A stretch of DNA of 64,000 nucleotides from Daucus carota subsp. sativus (GCF_001625215.2 NC_030381.2:54113214-54177213), one strand, 5' to 3'; positions 22,401-35,504 are shown, counted from the stretch's first letter. Program-made: numbers and translations. The notes: generated from the sequence alone by a model not told the origin.

Positions 22401-24920
22401 AAAAAAATAGAGATTGGCAGACCGTAAATATAAGTTGGTTCTGCTAGGGTCTTGCTACAGCCATATCAGTGAGAAAAAGCTTTTTCCTTATTAGATTTCA
22501 AATATGCATTGCCACATCCATTATATGTTGTTTATATAATTGAACATTTAAAATATCACTTGTTAAGCTAGAAATAAAATTGGATGCAAGCTTACATTAA
22601 TAAGTTATGCTTTAATACCAATGCTACATCACCTCAGTAATTGTAACAAAACAAAATCTTCCATCAAGATGATATTGGTCATATATTTTTTACTGCCAGA
22701 GCACCAGTATCTACAATTAACTCTCTTAAAATTACTTACCGGTGGAATTCCAGCTTGAAGGGAAAGCTCAGCTGCTGCCAAAGCACTTAAGGGAGTCAAT
22801 TCAGAGGGCTTTATGACCACAGTACAGCCAGCAGCAAGGGCAGGACCAACCTTGACAAGGGTAAAATGAAATGATCAATTTAGTATGATCCTCAAGTACT
22901 AAAGAAGTTATATAATCTTCAGGACAAAGTGAAAAATAAAAAATTCATAAATTATACAGACCTTCCGAGCGATCATAGCGAAAGGGAAGTTCCAGGGGGT
23001 AATAGCACCAACAACACCCACAGGCTGCAAGATGGTACAGAACTTAACTCAGCATATCGAGTCACTTCCGCATAACATATGTTACAAAGATAATTAGAAC
23101 TTTGTTGCATTGGGCATCAAGGTTTATGTATATGCAAATAAAATCACCAAAAATGTATCAGTACTGACTTCACTTTGCTCAGAATAGTAGTTGACCTGTT
23201 TTAAAAGAAAAAGGCGGCGATCCGGCATATTAGTTGGAATTATATCACCATAGACTCGTTTAGCCTCTTCCGCATAGAACTCGATGTAACTAGCCCCTAA
23301 AGAAATCTGTAGGTTCACACAGATTGTTGTCATGCTCAAAGGGAAACTTAAAACATAACCTTATCAAGTTGTTCAACTACATACCTCCCCTATGGCTTCC
23401 TTTAGAGGCTTTCCTTGCTCTAATGTTATCAATTCACCAAGCTGCTCCTTGTTGGCAATTATTAAATCATACCTTGAAACATTCATACAAGATCATTGAC
23501 TAAATCAGGGGAAAAAAGAGAGAGAAGAAAATAGTATGTGATAACCAATCTATACATTTTACTTAGCTAATCAACCGATATATACATTCATTTGCTAAGA
23601 TCAAAGATCATTTTGCATGCAGATACATACCGACATACTGCCCACCCGAAATTTGGAGATTGCTGTATGCTTTTATTTCTGTTCTCTCTTTTTCATTATC
23701 ACATTAATTTACACTGTATCAACATATTTAGGTAATAAATATTTTCCATTGGTCTTTATGTTATTTGACTTATACGCACAATTAGAATATGAAGTACTTC
23801 AAAATTATCATATAATGTTAACTTCCATACCACTTCCTCAACAGCTTGCTTCGTTCAGCAGCAGTAACCTTGCTCCAAGCTGCAAATAAAGAATCATTTA
23901 AAAATTTCGGAAGTATGGATTCTAGAGCAAAAGTAAATCAAAGTGATAATTCACTATTAGTTGACTAATTCATAAAAACAAGGACAGTTTTAGATAATAT
24001 GCCTCTACAACAAAATATAGAGTTCAGCTTGAAAATCCATACTTTGAAATGCCTCGTATGCAGAAGCAATTGCATCATTTGCCTCCTCAGTACCCATGCA
24101 TGCAACATCTGCTATAACCTCTCCAGTAGCCGGGTTGTTCACCTACCATAACAAGAACCACAATTATAAAAAATCAGAATAATAATACTTACTACTGTCA
24201 TTACTAATAGTAATTAAATTAAGAAACATAATTACTAAGTTATGTACCATATGTGTGGGGTCAGAACCAATTTATATTAGGCACTATAAACAAAACTGCA
24301 GTACAAGTCTATGTTAAGAATATTATGCCATAATGCCTGACCATAAATATAGTATGATGCATAATCTTCACAAGTGTGATTAACTTCCCTAAAATGATAC
24401 AAGTAGTGAGGGTTAGATAAGGCAACAAAAGCTCAGCACTCGGAAATATAAAGGTCACTTATCTAGCAAACAGATATAAAGTACACGCAATATGTGTTCC
24501 TTTTATACCCATAAATGTTTTCCAACTAGTTGGAAAGTATCAAACACGGAAGTTTATCCTTACATTTTTTTGTCAGGATATCCTTACGTATTCAAAGAGA
24601 CAGATTTAAAATGCAATGACGCAAACAATTTATGCATCCAATCTACAAAAGCACACCTTACCATCAAACGACAAATAAGGGCCCCTGATCGGAACTCTCA
24701 TAGATTATAATTTATAACTATCAAACTAACTACTTGTCCTTATCGACCATATACTTCTAAACATATATGTATCAAAATTAAGAGGCCTCGGCAAGGGAGT
24801 TCAATATCATACTTGTATAGTTTTGCCATCATAAGCATCAACCCATTTTCCGCCAATAAAGCCTTGAGTCCGTAAGAACCCAGAGCTGTTCAACCTCGCA
24901 AGAACATCATTCGCCCCCAT
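19477..24920 (-). CDS. SSADH: Succinate-semialdehyde dehydrogenase, tandem copy 1
   Basis: Oxidises succinic semialdehyde to succinate with NAD+, last step of the GABA shunt (ALDH5 family). Nineteen coding exons join in frame to 491 residues: 24920-24813, 24142-24043, 23879-23831, 23472-23385, 23306-23196, 23024-22962, 22850-22740, 22344-22279, 22105-22028, 21953-21876, 21632-21566, 21258-21173, 20882-20850, 20757-20725, 20525-20425, 20336-20251, 20131-20025, 19918-19841, 19509-19477. All introns are GT-AG. Key motifs: [37 protein letters not shown] (cofactor loop), LELGGNAP with catalytic Glu262, and GQTCICANR with nucleophile Cys296; Cys298 matches the redox-switch cysteine known in human SSADH. 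The C-terminus is [26 protein letters not shown]. The start ATG gives [13 protein letters not shown] and no organelle presequence, whereas plant SSADH is normally mitochondrial. A 5' leader exon ending at 25395 can splice to 24926, but its frame does not fuse to the CDS. Confidence 0.95.
24555..24587 (-). mobile_element. Poly(A) micro-insertion in SSADH1 intron 1
   Basis: TATCCTTAC at 24555-24563 recurs at 24579-24587. The insert reads TCCTGAC plus an A run on the minus strand, nearly the same tail as at 11003-11021. Confidence 0.65.
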
Positions 24921-25640
24921 TCTCAACTGACCAATAGAAAACCTGGCCAATTAATAATTCACAAGTTTAAATTCAAATTATCACTTGAATCAATCGGGGG
25001 ACGAAAATTAATAGCATCCATTAATCATCTATAAACAACAGATCAACTACTAATAATCTAATATTAACAATTGAATTGGTCAAACACTAGTGAAACATAG
25101 TCCTTAAGTAACGCACTTGTGTAATAATCATGGAATTTACAGGTCAACATCATATCAAAGCATGAACTCGAACATCAAAAAATAAATATAAATCTAACAA
25201 TACGATCGAACATGATCTAATAGAACTCACAGTGGATATTCCTGTGTGCGCGCAAATGTAATGAGCGAGTGTTTGGTGATTGAAGTGAAAGAGAAATAAT
25301 GTGTAAATTGAGAGAGAGAGAGAGAGAGATGATTGAAGTGAGAGAGAAATAATGTTTAAATTAATAGAGGGGGAGAGAGAGAGAGAGAGAGTACCTGAGA
25401 GTGGATGAGGATGAAAAAGCAAGTAATTAGAAATGAATGTGAATAGAGAGTGAAGTTTCGTGCAGCTGCAAATAGATGAGTGAGCTTGCATCATCATCTT
25501 CTTGCGAGCTCAGAGCTTTGTGCTTGGACACGTGCGTTTCTGCATGCAATGCTTTTTTTTTTATTAAGGAGCCCAGTGGATTCTGACTAGTCAAGCTGTA
25601 AGAAGTCACATGTAACGGCTCCGTCCGTTTGTTAACCACC
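24921..25640 (-). promoter_or_regulatory. 5' leader, leader intron and promoter-proximal region of SSADH copy 1
   Basis: A leader exon can be placed upstream of a GT donor at 25393-25394 (CTCTCAG|GTACTC), joined to acceptor CAG at 24927-24929, giving an intron of 468 bases in the 5' UTR. The leader has GA/CT microsatellites at about 25308-25330 and 25370-25392. It contains a short open frame starting ATGATGATGCAAGC near 25497 which is not in frame with the enzyme; in copy 2 the same frame shifts, so it is not conserved as a transit peptide. Confidence 0.55.
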
Positions 25641-25921
25641 CCGTTCATTCTGGATTTATATCAATATTCTTATCATAAAAAATGGGATAGATGCATATTA
25701 AATAATCTCCTTTCTTATTCGATTGTGTTTACTCGATTGTCATAGAATTCAAATATTGGATTTAACAATTTTATACCTGATGATTTGAATAATTTTATGT
25801 ATACCGATGATTTGGAATTTGAAATCAGGTTTAAATCTAAATCATAAATAATTTATTTTGATTGAGAGATATGAGTCTCGAATGTCTAACATGTATTTCT
25901 GAAATAATCTCAAACTCATAT

Positions 25922-25967
25922 CACATGTATAAATAGCTTGTTTCAAAAAAAACACATATAAATAGCT
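25922..25967 (+). mobile_element. Poly(A) micro-insertion
   Basis: CACATGTATAAATAGCT (25922-25938) and CACATATAAATAGCT (25953-25967) flank TGTTTC plus eight A. The tail is the same as at 6127-6140. Confidence 0.65.
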
Positions 25968-26212
25968 GTTTTAAATATATTTTTTGAATATTTGGGCAAA
26001 TATTATCCGCATATTATTAATTTTTATCGAAAAATTCTTTTTAGCATCATTGTGAAATCGACTTATTCGCTTTATTGGCTTTTCTTAACATTACCTCTGT
26101 GATATTATTTTTCAAATTTATATATATAAGCAACTCAACTACTAGAAATAATCAAGAAAACAAATTATATAATCTTTTCTTAGAACTTGCATTCTTTTTT
26201 AAGAGATATCTA

Positions 26213-26264
26213 AAAAGTGACCGTTATTATCACTTTTTTTTTTTAAGTGACCGTTATTTTCACT
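26213..26264. mobile_element. Pure poly(T) micro-insertion with 21-bp duplication
   Basis: AAGTGACCGTTATTATCACTT is followed by a T run and then AAGTGACCGTTATTTTCACTT (one mismatch). Nothing but the T run separates the copies, so this may be a tail-only insertion; simple tandem duplication is the alternative. Confidence 0.5.
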
Positions 26265-27067
26265 TAATTGTGCATTTCAGGCCTGCATGAAACCTAAAGA
26301 TTTTTTATTGAACAAATATATGATCACGAGAGAACTAACATGTTGGAAAATCAATTTACCCGGTCAAATGTTAGATAAATAATTTATTCGTGTTAATAAC
26401 TTAATATCCTTAAAATGGAGGAATCAAACTTATCTCGAATTCTCTCTGTTAATTGAATTCCAATAATCTTGACTTGCGTTCAGTTTGATAAGACCAAGAT
26501 GTAAAATAATGTAACAAAAAATATAAATAAATTTTGTATGAAAAGATGTACGAGAGAATAATTACTCAATATAGAGGGGCTTAAAATTCTTTTTACAAAT
26601 AATGAAGGAAAAATGAAACGGAATATCCTCCTAAAATATTCCTGGTAAAAAATGGGAGTTAAACTCTAATTCAAATCATCTAAAATGGAAAGGAAAAAAA
26701 ATTAAATATTTAAGATATTTTCTTTAATCACCCTACAAAATCTCATTATGTCAACCAAAAAAAAATATTCGTTACATCCTTTTCTTATTACATTCACCTT
26801 ATTATTATTTTGAAGATGATTTTTTGCGTTGGGTTTAAAGAATTGAGCCATGGATCTTGAAACATTTCTGCAACATCTTTTAATATACACAAAAGAACTG
26901 AAATACGAGACACAATTACAAGAAACAGAAGGAACAGAGCACGACGAACAGAGGAGAGTTTAAGGTTACAACATACAAAAGATACCAAACCACAGTACTA
27001 GAAAATGTGCAATGCAGCACTGATTTTGTAACCAGTAGCTTTTTACGGAGGTGCCTCGAGTTTCCGA

Positions 27068-30000
27068 TTACAGATTGCCCAGACACAGATACTTAATCTG
27101 CGAGAAAAATAGAGAAATTAAAATACGAACATATTAAGGTTGAATGAAAACAAATGAGCCTTGTCGTTGTGATCATTTTTCGATGTGTATGTGATATGTT
27201 GGTTCTTTGCAATGTTTTCACGAGGCGTTGTATAACAATTTTTCAGATGGATATAGAATGAGGTCTGGTGAACATTGGATCTCTTTACTTATAACTTCAG
27301 ATTTCGTTTAACATGCTCATATTATGTTTCGCAGTATTGTTAGTGGTATTGAACAGCGGACTGCGGATGAGCTAAAGAGACTTACTTCCAAATACTCATC
27401 CATCCCATATTTAGAGCCTTCCCTGCCGAGCCCAGACTGCTTAACCCCTCCATGTGGAGTCACCTACAAAGAAAGGTACAAGTTCAGAGACTGGTATACA
27501 TTCTTCACCTCAAATAAATATATGAAAATTTTCCGAATGCAGACAAAAACCTCTGATGAAACGAGTCCTTCATTAATTCCAACAATTCCACATTCCAGAG
27601 CTTCTGCAACTCGCCAAGTTCTTTGAGCATTCGTACTGAATATGTAAGCAGCCAGGCCTGTATTTTTTGAACAGCATTCAGCACAAATGTCAATTATTAG
27701 CACTTCACTGGAGAAAGGAAAACACTCAAAATAAATGAAAGGCTTTGTCAAGAAGCCGATAGTATTAACTAATACAAACCTGCATCGGTGTCATTAGCAA
27801 TGGAGATAGCTTCTTCCTCCGTCTTAAACCGCAACAGAGGTGCAACTGGTCCAAACACTTCTTCACTGCAGCAAAAAGATAACTTGATATTATATAATTC
27901 CCATATATAAACCCAAATTACAGCACATCAAATCTGTATTTTTCTTCTAAATTGTACCTTGAGATGCGCATCTCCTTATTAACATTACTTATCACTGTTG
28001 GCTCATAAAATGTAAATCCAAGGCCATGTCTCTTACCGCCAACAAGAACTTCCGCTCCCTACAACAATTATAACAGAATCTGTTAGCTACAAAAATATAT
28101 ACCCCCCTCAAACTTATAAACCACATTATAATTCCTCTGGTAATAGTCGGCTCTGAATATCTACTTAAGGAGCTAAGTCGGGGTCATCAATAATTTACTC
28201 CGTAACTCATCAACCTAGTAGACTACAATCATCAAGTATAAGACTATGGTGCTAAGCAAACCTTTGAGACAGCATCTTGCAGCAATGTATCAACCTGCAA
28301 TTGTTTTGGATAAGAAAATTAATACAATGGTACTAAAAGGCAAGACTGCAGCAAGAGTAGAATACTGATCGCTGAAAAATAAAATAGCTTGACATTGTAG
28401 GACCTTCTGCACTGCAGCTTCATTTATAAGAGGTCCCTGCAGGAAAGAATGCCAAAGAAATTCAAAGTTGGAAAGTGACACTCACTGATGTAGTACTTAG
28501 TAGCCATGCCATGCTCCCAAAGAATGTATAAAAAAAAATACAGTGCGGAAGTAATTACCAGGACGACTCCTTCATTGAAACCACCCCCGACTTTAAAATT
28601 TTTGATAGCATCAGACAAAGCTCTGGCAAACTTGTCATAAATACCTGCACCAAGTCTGTACATCAAGATCCGGCAAAGGATAAAATATAGAGCTTTTTCA
28701 TAACTAAAAATGGATGCAACTTTGTAAGAAAGCGTGACCAGCTCAAGACAGACAGAGCTAATTAAGTTGATAACGATATCTTAAACCAATTGCATACAGC
28801 CCAGAAAACTGGGCTGAATGTACCAATGCTGGAATATATAATGCAGCTAAGAAACATAACTTATTGTGGCATGATACAACCTCAACTGCATATTCGTCTA
28901 CATATTTGATAAGAAGACTGTTAGTCGGTTCCAGTTACCTTCTTGCACAAGTATTCTATTTGCACAGATGCATGTTTGCCCAGTATTACGGAACTTAGCC
29001 CCCAGCTGCAATTACATATTTAGGTAATAGTTAATAATACGCCAAAGTTTGCTCCCTAGTACAAGAGAGATCAGTAAGAGGGTGCAAGAACTTATGCAAT
29101 AGAGGATATATTTCAGTCCCCATGTACTGCTATTTTAATTCAGATCAACCACTCCAAGCTATATGCTCATACAACATAGCACAATATTGTCATATCAAGA
29201 TTAGACAAAACATATCAGCTTACAGTTCCTTTAATGGCCACTTCAAGATCTGCGTCATCAAAAATTATGCAAGGTGCATTTCCTCCAAGTTCAAGGGACA
29301 CCTAAAGACACAATAGTTAAATAAATTAAAAGACTAGAAACGTATATAAGTTCACTTGTATCTGCCTAGTGCACCTTTTGAATTCCAAGTTCTTACCTTC
29401 TTAACAGTCCCAGCAGCACCTGCCATCAGCTTTTTGCCGACAGCTGTTGATCCTGTGAATGTGATCTTTCTTACCTAAACATGTTTCGAAACATAATAAC
29501 GTATTCCGTTAATTTTACATCTCCCTACAATAGGATTTTTAATATAGATCTTAAATTGTGTATGTGTGCTTGTGTGTGTCAGAGAAGGGGGGTATATACA
29601 ATAATAATGGTGCCAATTACAACATTATTAAACATCTCACACGTAAAAGATGATGATTAGATTGTAATTTACCTGAGTACTTGCAAGTAAAGCATCCCCA
29701 ATTTCAGGTGCAATTCCCATAACCACATTCACTACACCCTACATAATATAATAAGATAACACAAAAAAAATTGGAGAGACGTAAATAACATGAGGGAAAA
29801 TAAAAAGGATATAGAGATTGGCACAGTGTTTATATAAGTTAGTTCTGCTAGGGTCTTGTTACAGCTAGATAAAAAAGATGGATGGAAGATCACGCAAATA
29901 AGATATGCTTTCACACTGATGCTACATCACCTCAGTAATTCTGACAACCAAATACTTCCATAAAGATGAAATTTGTCATATATTGTTTACTGATTACTGC

Positions 30001-33000
30001 CGTAGCATCAGTATCTACAATTAATGCTCTCTTAAAATTACTTACCGGTGGAATTCCAGCTCGACGAGAAAGCTCAGCTGCAGCCAAAGCGCATAAGGGA
30101 GTCAATTCAGAGGGCTTTATGACCACAGTACAGCCAGCAGCAAGGGCAGGACCAACCTTGACAGGGTAAAATGAAATGATCAGTTCGGTATGATCGTCAA
30201 GTATTAAAGAAGTTATATAATCTCCAGGACAAAGTGAAGAACCATAAATTCACAAATTATACACACCTTCCGAGCGATCATAGCGAAAGGGAAGTTCCAG
30301 GGAGTTATAGCTCCGACGACACCCACAGGCTGCGAATTGGTACAAAACCAAAATCAGCACACAGAGCCACTTCCGCAAGTTAATATCATATGTTACAATG
30401 ATAACAAGAATTTTGTTACATAGTGCGTCATGGTTTACGTATTTGCAAATAAAATTAGAGTATATTCCCTTTTGCACCCCGCTGGTTTTGGCCAAAATCA
30501 CTTTATTACCTATACTTTCTATAATTGCACTATGCATCCCTTTACTATTTTTGGCGCGTCAGTTTGCACCCTTCCGTTAAAAAACACAGGGGTAGTTTGG
30601 GCAATATATAAAAATTAATTATTGATAGATCTTTATTTATTTTTTTTGACCCTCTAAACGATATTTTTTGAAAATTCTTAAAGAACAAAAGTTGTAGAGA
30701 ATGAAAAGATCCTTTTAAAACAATAAAATTCAAAATTATTGAAATCTTTTTTGTAATTTTTTTCTAGATTACAAAAATTAAAGATCTTGTAAGAATTCGT
30801 GATAAATTCAATTAATTTCGGATTTCGATAATTTTTGATGATTCAGAAACCCTTTCAATTACCTATAACTTTCGTTCATGTTGTTTCCTCATATCATGTT
30901 TCGAAATATTTTTGAAAAATTGAATTTTAAACTAAAAACATGAGTTGTAAATACATTTTATTATTTCAAAAATATTTCAAAACATAATATGAGGAGACAA
31001 CATGAACGAAAGTTATAGGTAATTGAAAGGGTTTCTGAATCATCAAAAATTATCGAAATCCTAAATTAATTAAATTTATTACGAATTTTTACAAGATCTT
31101 TAATTTTTGTAATATTGTTTTAAAAGGATCTTTTCGTTCTCTACAACTTTTGTTCTTTAAGAATTTTCAAAAAATATCGTTTAGAGGGTCAAAAAAAATA
31201 AATAAAGATCTATCAATAATTAATTTTTATATATTGCCCAAACTACCCCTGTGTTTTTTAACGGAAGGGTGCAAACTGACACGCCAAAAATAGTAAAGGG
31301 ATGCATAGTGCAATTATAGAAAGTATAGGTAATAAAGTGATTTTGGCCAAAACCAGCGGGGTGCAAAAGGGAATATACTCATAAAATTACTAAGAATGTA
31401 TCAGTATTGAGTTCACTTTGCTTTGTATAGGTGTTAACCTGCTTTATTAGAAAAAGGCGGCGATTTGGGAGATTAGCTGGAACTATATCACCATAGATTC
31501 GTTTAGCCTCCTCTGCATAGAACTCGATATAACTAGCCCCTAGAGAAACCTGTAGGTTCACAATGTCAGCTGGCATGCTCAAAGGAAAGATTAATATATA
31601 ACCTTAATTAGATATGTTCAACTACATACCTCCCCAATGGCTTCATTTAGAGGCTTTCCCTGCTCCAGTGTTATCAATTCACCTAGTTGCTCCTTGTTGG
31701 CAATTATTAAATCATACCTTAAAACATTCAAAAAAGATCTGACTAAATCGGGGGGAAAAAGGGAGCAGCCAGACTGAGGAAATAGTATGTGATTACCAAT
31801 CTATACATTTTTTTTAGCTATCGTGAGCTCAGTTACCAGCACATTTTGGTAATCAAAATTTTCCACTGGTCTTTATTAGATTTGACTTATATGCACGTTT
31901 AAAAAAATGAAGTACTTGAAATTATCATTTGATATTGACTTCCATACCACTTCTTCAACAACTTGCTCCTTTCAGCAGCAGTAGTCTTGCCCCAAGCTGC
32001 ATATAAATTATCATTTACACAAAGATCGGAATTATGAATCTAAAACAAAAGAAATTGAAGTGATAATTTACTACTTTCATATATGCAGAAAGACATGTAA
32101 ACTTCCAACTAAAAAAATTATAGAAATGACATGAATCCATGTTCTGCATCCCCGATACCATTACCAGTTCTCAAGGAATTAATTGTCTTTTGAGATGGAG
32201 CAAAAAAGAAAAGGAAAAAGTTTGATAGTTTAATGCCATATGCTGAACACACTACATGCTCACCAATTAGATGATAAAATAATTCAGACACGAGTGTAAT
32301 TGAAACTTTTAATGAATGTGTCGAATCAACATATAAACTGTTTGCATAATTCACTTGGTATGCGAACATACGGTGCTAAGTATCAACTGATACAAAGCCC
32401 CTCCTACTACTCCTCACCACAGGGGCGGAAAAGTTGTATTCCTGCACATAATTGCTTCACAGGAACGAAATAATGGCGCAGAATAATTGCCAATAACCAG
32501 GTACTTTCTTTTAGGAAACAAATTTGATTAGATAAGAGTATCCAATTAGTTAATTAATTCATAAAAATAAGGACAGTTTTAAATAATATGGCTTTACAAC
32601 AAAATATAAAGTTCAGCTTAGAAATCCATACTTTGAAATGCCTCGTATGCAGAAGCAATTGCAACATTTGCCTCTTTAGTACCCATGCATGCAACATCTG
32701 CGATAACCTGTCCAGTAGCCGGGTTGTTCACCTACCATGACAAGAAAGACAGATATAAAAAATCAGAATAATTATACTTATTAGGGATTTGATCATCACT
32801 AATTATGGTAATTAAATTCGAAAACATAATAACTGAAGTAATGTACCATATATGTGGCTACGTGTACAAAACCAATTTATATTTGACACTGTAAACAAAA
32901 CGACCGTACATGTCTATATTAAGAACATTACGCCAATATGTCTAGCCACTAATAGAGTATGATGCCTAATGTCGTATGTTTGATTAAGTTCCCCGGAATG

Positions 33001-33481
33001 AGACAAGTACTGAGCGCTAGATGAGGCAACAAACTTGAAAATACAAAATTCCTTATCTAGCAAACGTATATACTGTACACGCAATGTGTTTCCTTTACAC
33101 CCTTTAATGTTTACCATCTAGTTGGAAAGTATTAAACGTTGAAGTTGCTTATATGCTTGCATATTAAACAGAGACAGATTCAAAATGCAATGACGCAGAC
33201 AGTTTATGCATTCAATCCAGAAAAGCACATCTTACCATCAAACGACAAATACGGGTCCCTGATTGGAAATGCATATATGTTACATAATAAGTAGTTGCCC
33301 ATATAGATCAGTCCTTTCAATTATATATGCATAAAAATCGGAAAACAGAGGGCAAGAGAGTTTACTATCATACTTGTATAGTCTTCCCATCATAAGCATC
33401 CACCCATTTTCCGCCAATAAAGCCTCGAGTCTGTAAAAAACCAGAGCTGTTCAGCCTCGCAAGAACATCATTCGCCCCCAT
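27068..33481 (-). CDS. SSADH: Succinate-semialdehyde dehydrogenase, tandem copy 2
   Basis: Same enzyme and exon plan as copy 1, 490 residues. Exons: 33481-33374, 32731-32632, 31996-31948, 31717-31630, 31549-31439, 30329-30267, 30156-30046, 29738-29673, 29474-29397, 29301-29224, 29005-28939, 28644-28559, 28436-28404, 28294-28262, 28058-27958, 27865-27780, 27657-27551, 27463-27386, 27097-27068. Every exon length equals its copy-1 partner except the last (IKYLCLGNL, three bases shorter). No stop or frameshift; cofactor loop [16 protein letters not shown] and GQTCICANR are all kept. Differences from copy 1 include SEEVFGPV for [16 protein letters not shown] for VGDGFTEG and ALECG for ALEYG. A 923-bp foldback sits in intron 5. 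As in copy 1, the first coding exon ([13 protein letters not shown]) gives no organelle presequence. Leader donor at 34056-34057, acceptor before 33487. Direct head-to-tail duplication with intergenic and intronic homology. Confidence 0.95.
30449..31389. mobile_element. Long foldback MITE in SSADH2 intron 5, 9-bp duplication
   Basis: The element 30458-31380 is an almost perfect inverted repeat: GAGTATATTCCCTTTTGCAC on the left is matched at the right end by its complement, and pairing continues for roughly 450 bases per arm to a short loop near 30925-30975. Flanking 9-mers ATAAAATTA (30449-30457 and 31381-31389) are identical, the Mutator-like hallmark. The same intron of copy 1 (near 23133-23145, GCAAATAAAATCACC) is uninterrupted and shows the empty site. 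No coding frame of its own. Confidence 0.95.
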
Positions 33482-34057
33482 TCTTGGCTAACCGATAAAA
33501 AACCTGGTAATTAAAAACTCACAAATTATAATCATAATAGCAAAATTCAACACAAGCCCTTCTCTATATGACACATTAATCATCTACAAACAACAGATCC
33601 CCTACTATATATATCAATTACACTAACAATTCAATTCCGCAAACACCTGCGAAAGACAGGACTAGAATACAACTTAAACAAAGCAAGTTCACAGTCAATG
33701 CATAGCTAAAAACACTTATATGATCATGATCTAAAGCAAGTTCATAGTCAAAAAAAAAAAATTAAAAAAAAAATAAATAAATGGTCTGAAGCAATTTTAT
33801 AGTCAATGCATCAGCAACATCATAAAATTAACAGGTCTACATCATACAAGAGCTTGAACTTGAACATGAAAACTTAAATGAACAGGATTGGAAGCAATTT
33901 TAAAGTCAATGCATCACCGACGGTTAAGTGAGTTGTCAATGAAAACAAAAACTCACAGGGGATGTTCTTGTGTGTGGGCAAATGTAATGAGCAAGTGTTT
34001 GATTATTGAAGTGAATGAATAATAATGAGGAAATTAATATTTATAGAGAGAGAGTAC

Positions 34058-34111
<54 letters not shown>

Positions 34112-34161
34112 TGAAGAAGTGAAAGAGAAATAAAGTTTAAATTAAGAGAGAGGGAGAGAGG

Positions 34162-34199
<38 letters not shown>

Positions 34200-34330
34200 A
34201 TGAGGATGAAAACGCATACAATTCCAAGTTTACAAGTAAGCGTAAATAGAGAGTGAAGCTTCGAGCTGGTGCAGAGAGATACGCGAGCCTGCATCATCAT
34301 CGTCTTCAGTTACTGTGCCACTCAGCTCTC
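33482..34330 (-). promoter_or_regulatory. 5' leader and GA-rich region of SSADH copy 2
   Basis: Homologous to 24921-25500. The leader intron would run 34057-33488 (CTCTCAG|GTACTC to TTAG|CCAAGAATG). Two long GA/CT microsatellites, 34047-34106 and about 34145-34198, expand the leader. In the intron, AGCAATTTT(A)AGTCAATGCATCA-like blocks repeat three times (33690-33920). Confidence 0.5.
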
Positions 34331-35190
34331 TCGCTCTACTGTTCCGTGAGCTTTGTGGTTAGACACGTGCGTTTATGCATGAATCGCTTTATTTTACTCC
34401 GCTCGGATATATCGCCTCCGATTCGAACTAACACTTTTTTTATCTCTACCCGGAGAAGCGATAGCAATTTCTTTGCGAAAAACGGATGAAAAATATTTGT
34501 ATCAAAGCAGCTTTTTTAAACGATTGCTTTTACAAAATAAACCAAACCAAACCTGGTTGTTTCGGTGAGACCCCGGTTCAGTGAACAGTAAATAAAATAG
34601 TGTGGTACAATATAAATATAATACCTGAGCTCATGGCCTATAATTCTTATATTTTTAATAAAAATTGTTTTCAGATTTTTGAAAAAGTCAAAAATATATT
34701 ATAAATCTTATTAAAAGTATTGTCTTTTTATCTTATAATATAGATATTATCAAATAGTTAATATTACCGTACTTTTTGTAATAGCATGTAACTTTTCAAC
34801 TGTATACCTGAATTGAGTCTTAAATTAATTGATATTTTATTAGGAAAACAAAATTCTAATTTATAGTTTTAAAAAGTTGAAAATGGCATTTAAAGAAGGT
34901 CATACGAATTTTCTATTGATATAATTTATAATATCTTTTAATAATTATATATAGATATATAATGTATGTATATATAATTGAAAAAAAGTGGATCAATTAT
35001 TTGAAAAGTTAAAATAGACCACTAATATGATAAGGAGGAGTACTGCTCTAGTGCTCTCGACTTTTTCCCGGATATTTTGAAAGCGTTGATCATATAATTG
35101 AGGATGTCATCTAAAATTATCTTAAATTAAGATTTTGATTCATAATTTTTTTTAAAGTTAATTTTTCTAATTATAAAATTTAAGACTCAA
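34331..35190. other. AT-rich intergenic stretch
   Basis: Presumed distal promoter of SSADH copy 2, then AT-rich sequence with no feature I can support. Confidence 0.5.
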
Positions 35191-35273
35191 TTTTTTTTGA
35201 ATACTCGAGATGAGACCGGGTCGAACCCATGACTGGGACGACAGAAGATAAACTCTTAACCACTTAGGTATCT
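35191..35273 (-). mobile_element. tRNA-derived SINE fragment
   Basis: On the minus strand: CCTAAGTGGTTAAGAG resembles a tRNA A box, GGGTTCGACCCGG is a canonical B box, and the piece ends CTCGAGTATTC plus an A run. About 80 bases. The box spacing and poly(A) end are those of tRNA-related plant SINEs. Confidence 0.7.
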
Positions 35274-35419
35274 AAAATCCCAATTAATTATCAAATAAAT
35301 TTCGATAAATGTTACATCAATAAATTTTAATATCATGACATTTAGGTATCTAAAATCCCAATTAATTATCAAATAAATTTCAATAAATGTTACATCAATA
35401 AATTTTAATATCATGACAT
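35264..35419. repeat. 78-bp tandem repeat, two copies
   Basis: The unit starting TTAGGTATCTAAAATCCC is present at 35264 and 35342 with one clear mismatch (TTTCGATAAA/TTTCAATAAA). It starts at the SINE head, so the SINE 5' flank was duplicated. Confidence 0.9.
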
Positions 35420-35463
35420 CAAAATTTTTAACATGAAAAAGTTAAGAAATGTACTTTATAAAT

Positions 35464-35504
35464 AAATAGATAAGTACGATCTGACCCAAAAAATAGATAA
35501 GTAC
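35464..35504 (+). mobile_element. Micro-insertion with 14-bp target duplication
   Basis: AAATAGATAAGTAC at 35464-35477 and 35491-35504 flank GATCTGACCCAAA. Confidence 0.65.

Larger units (their letters stand above)
25641..27067. other. Intergenic stretch between the two SSADH genes
   Basis: AT-rich. Contains two micro-insertions (listed) and, towards 26870-27067, sequence similar to 19260-19476, that is the duplicated 3' flank of SSADH. No other gene seen. Confidence 0.6.

Noticed and set aside
25150-25497. Minus-strand frame starting MMMQAHSSICSC as a mitochondrial presequence for SSADH1
   Set aside because: It cannot splice in frame to the enzyme with any nearby AG, and the matching frame in copy 2 shifts. 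Treated as leader.
34047-34198. Long Ser/Leu-rich frames in the SSADH2 leader
   Set aside because: They are translations of the GA/CT microsatellite.
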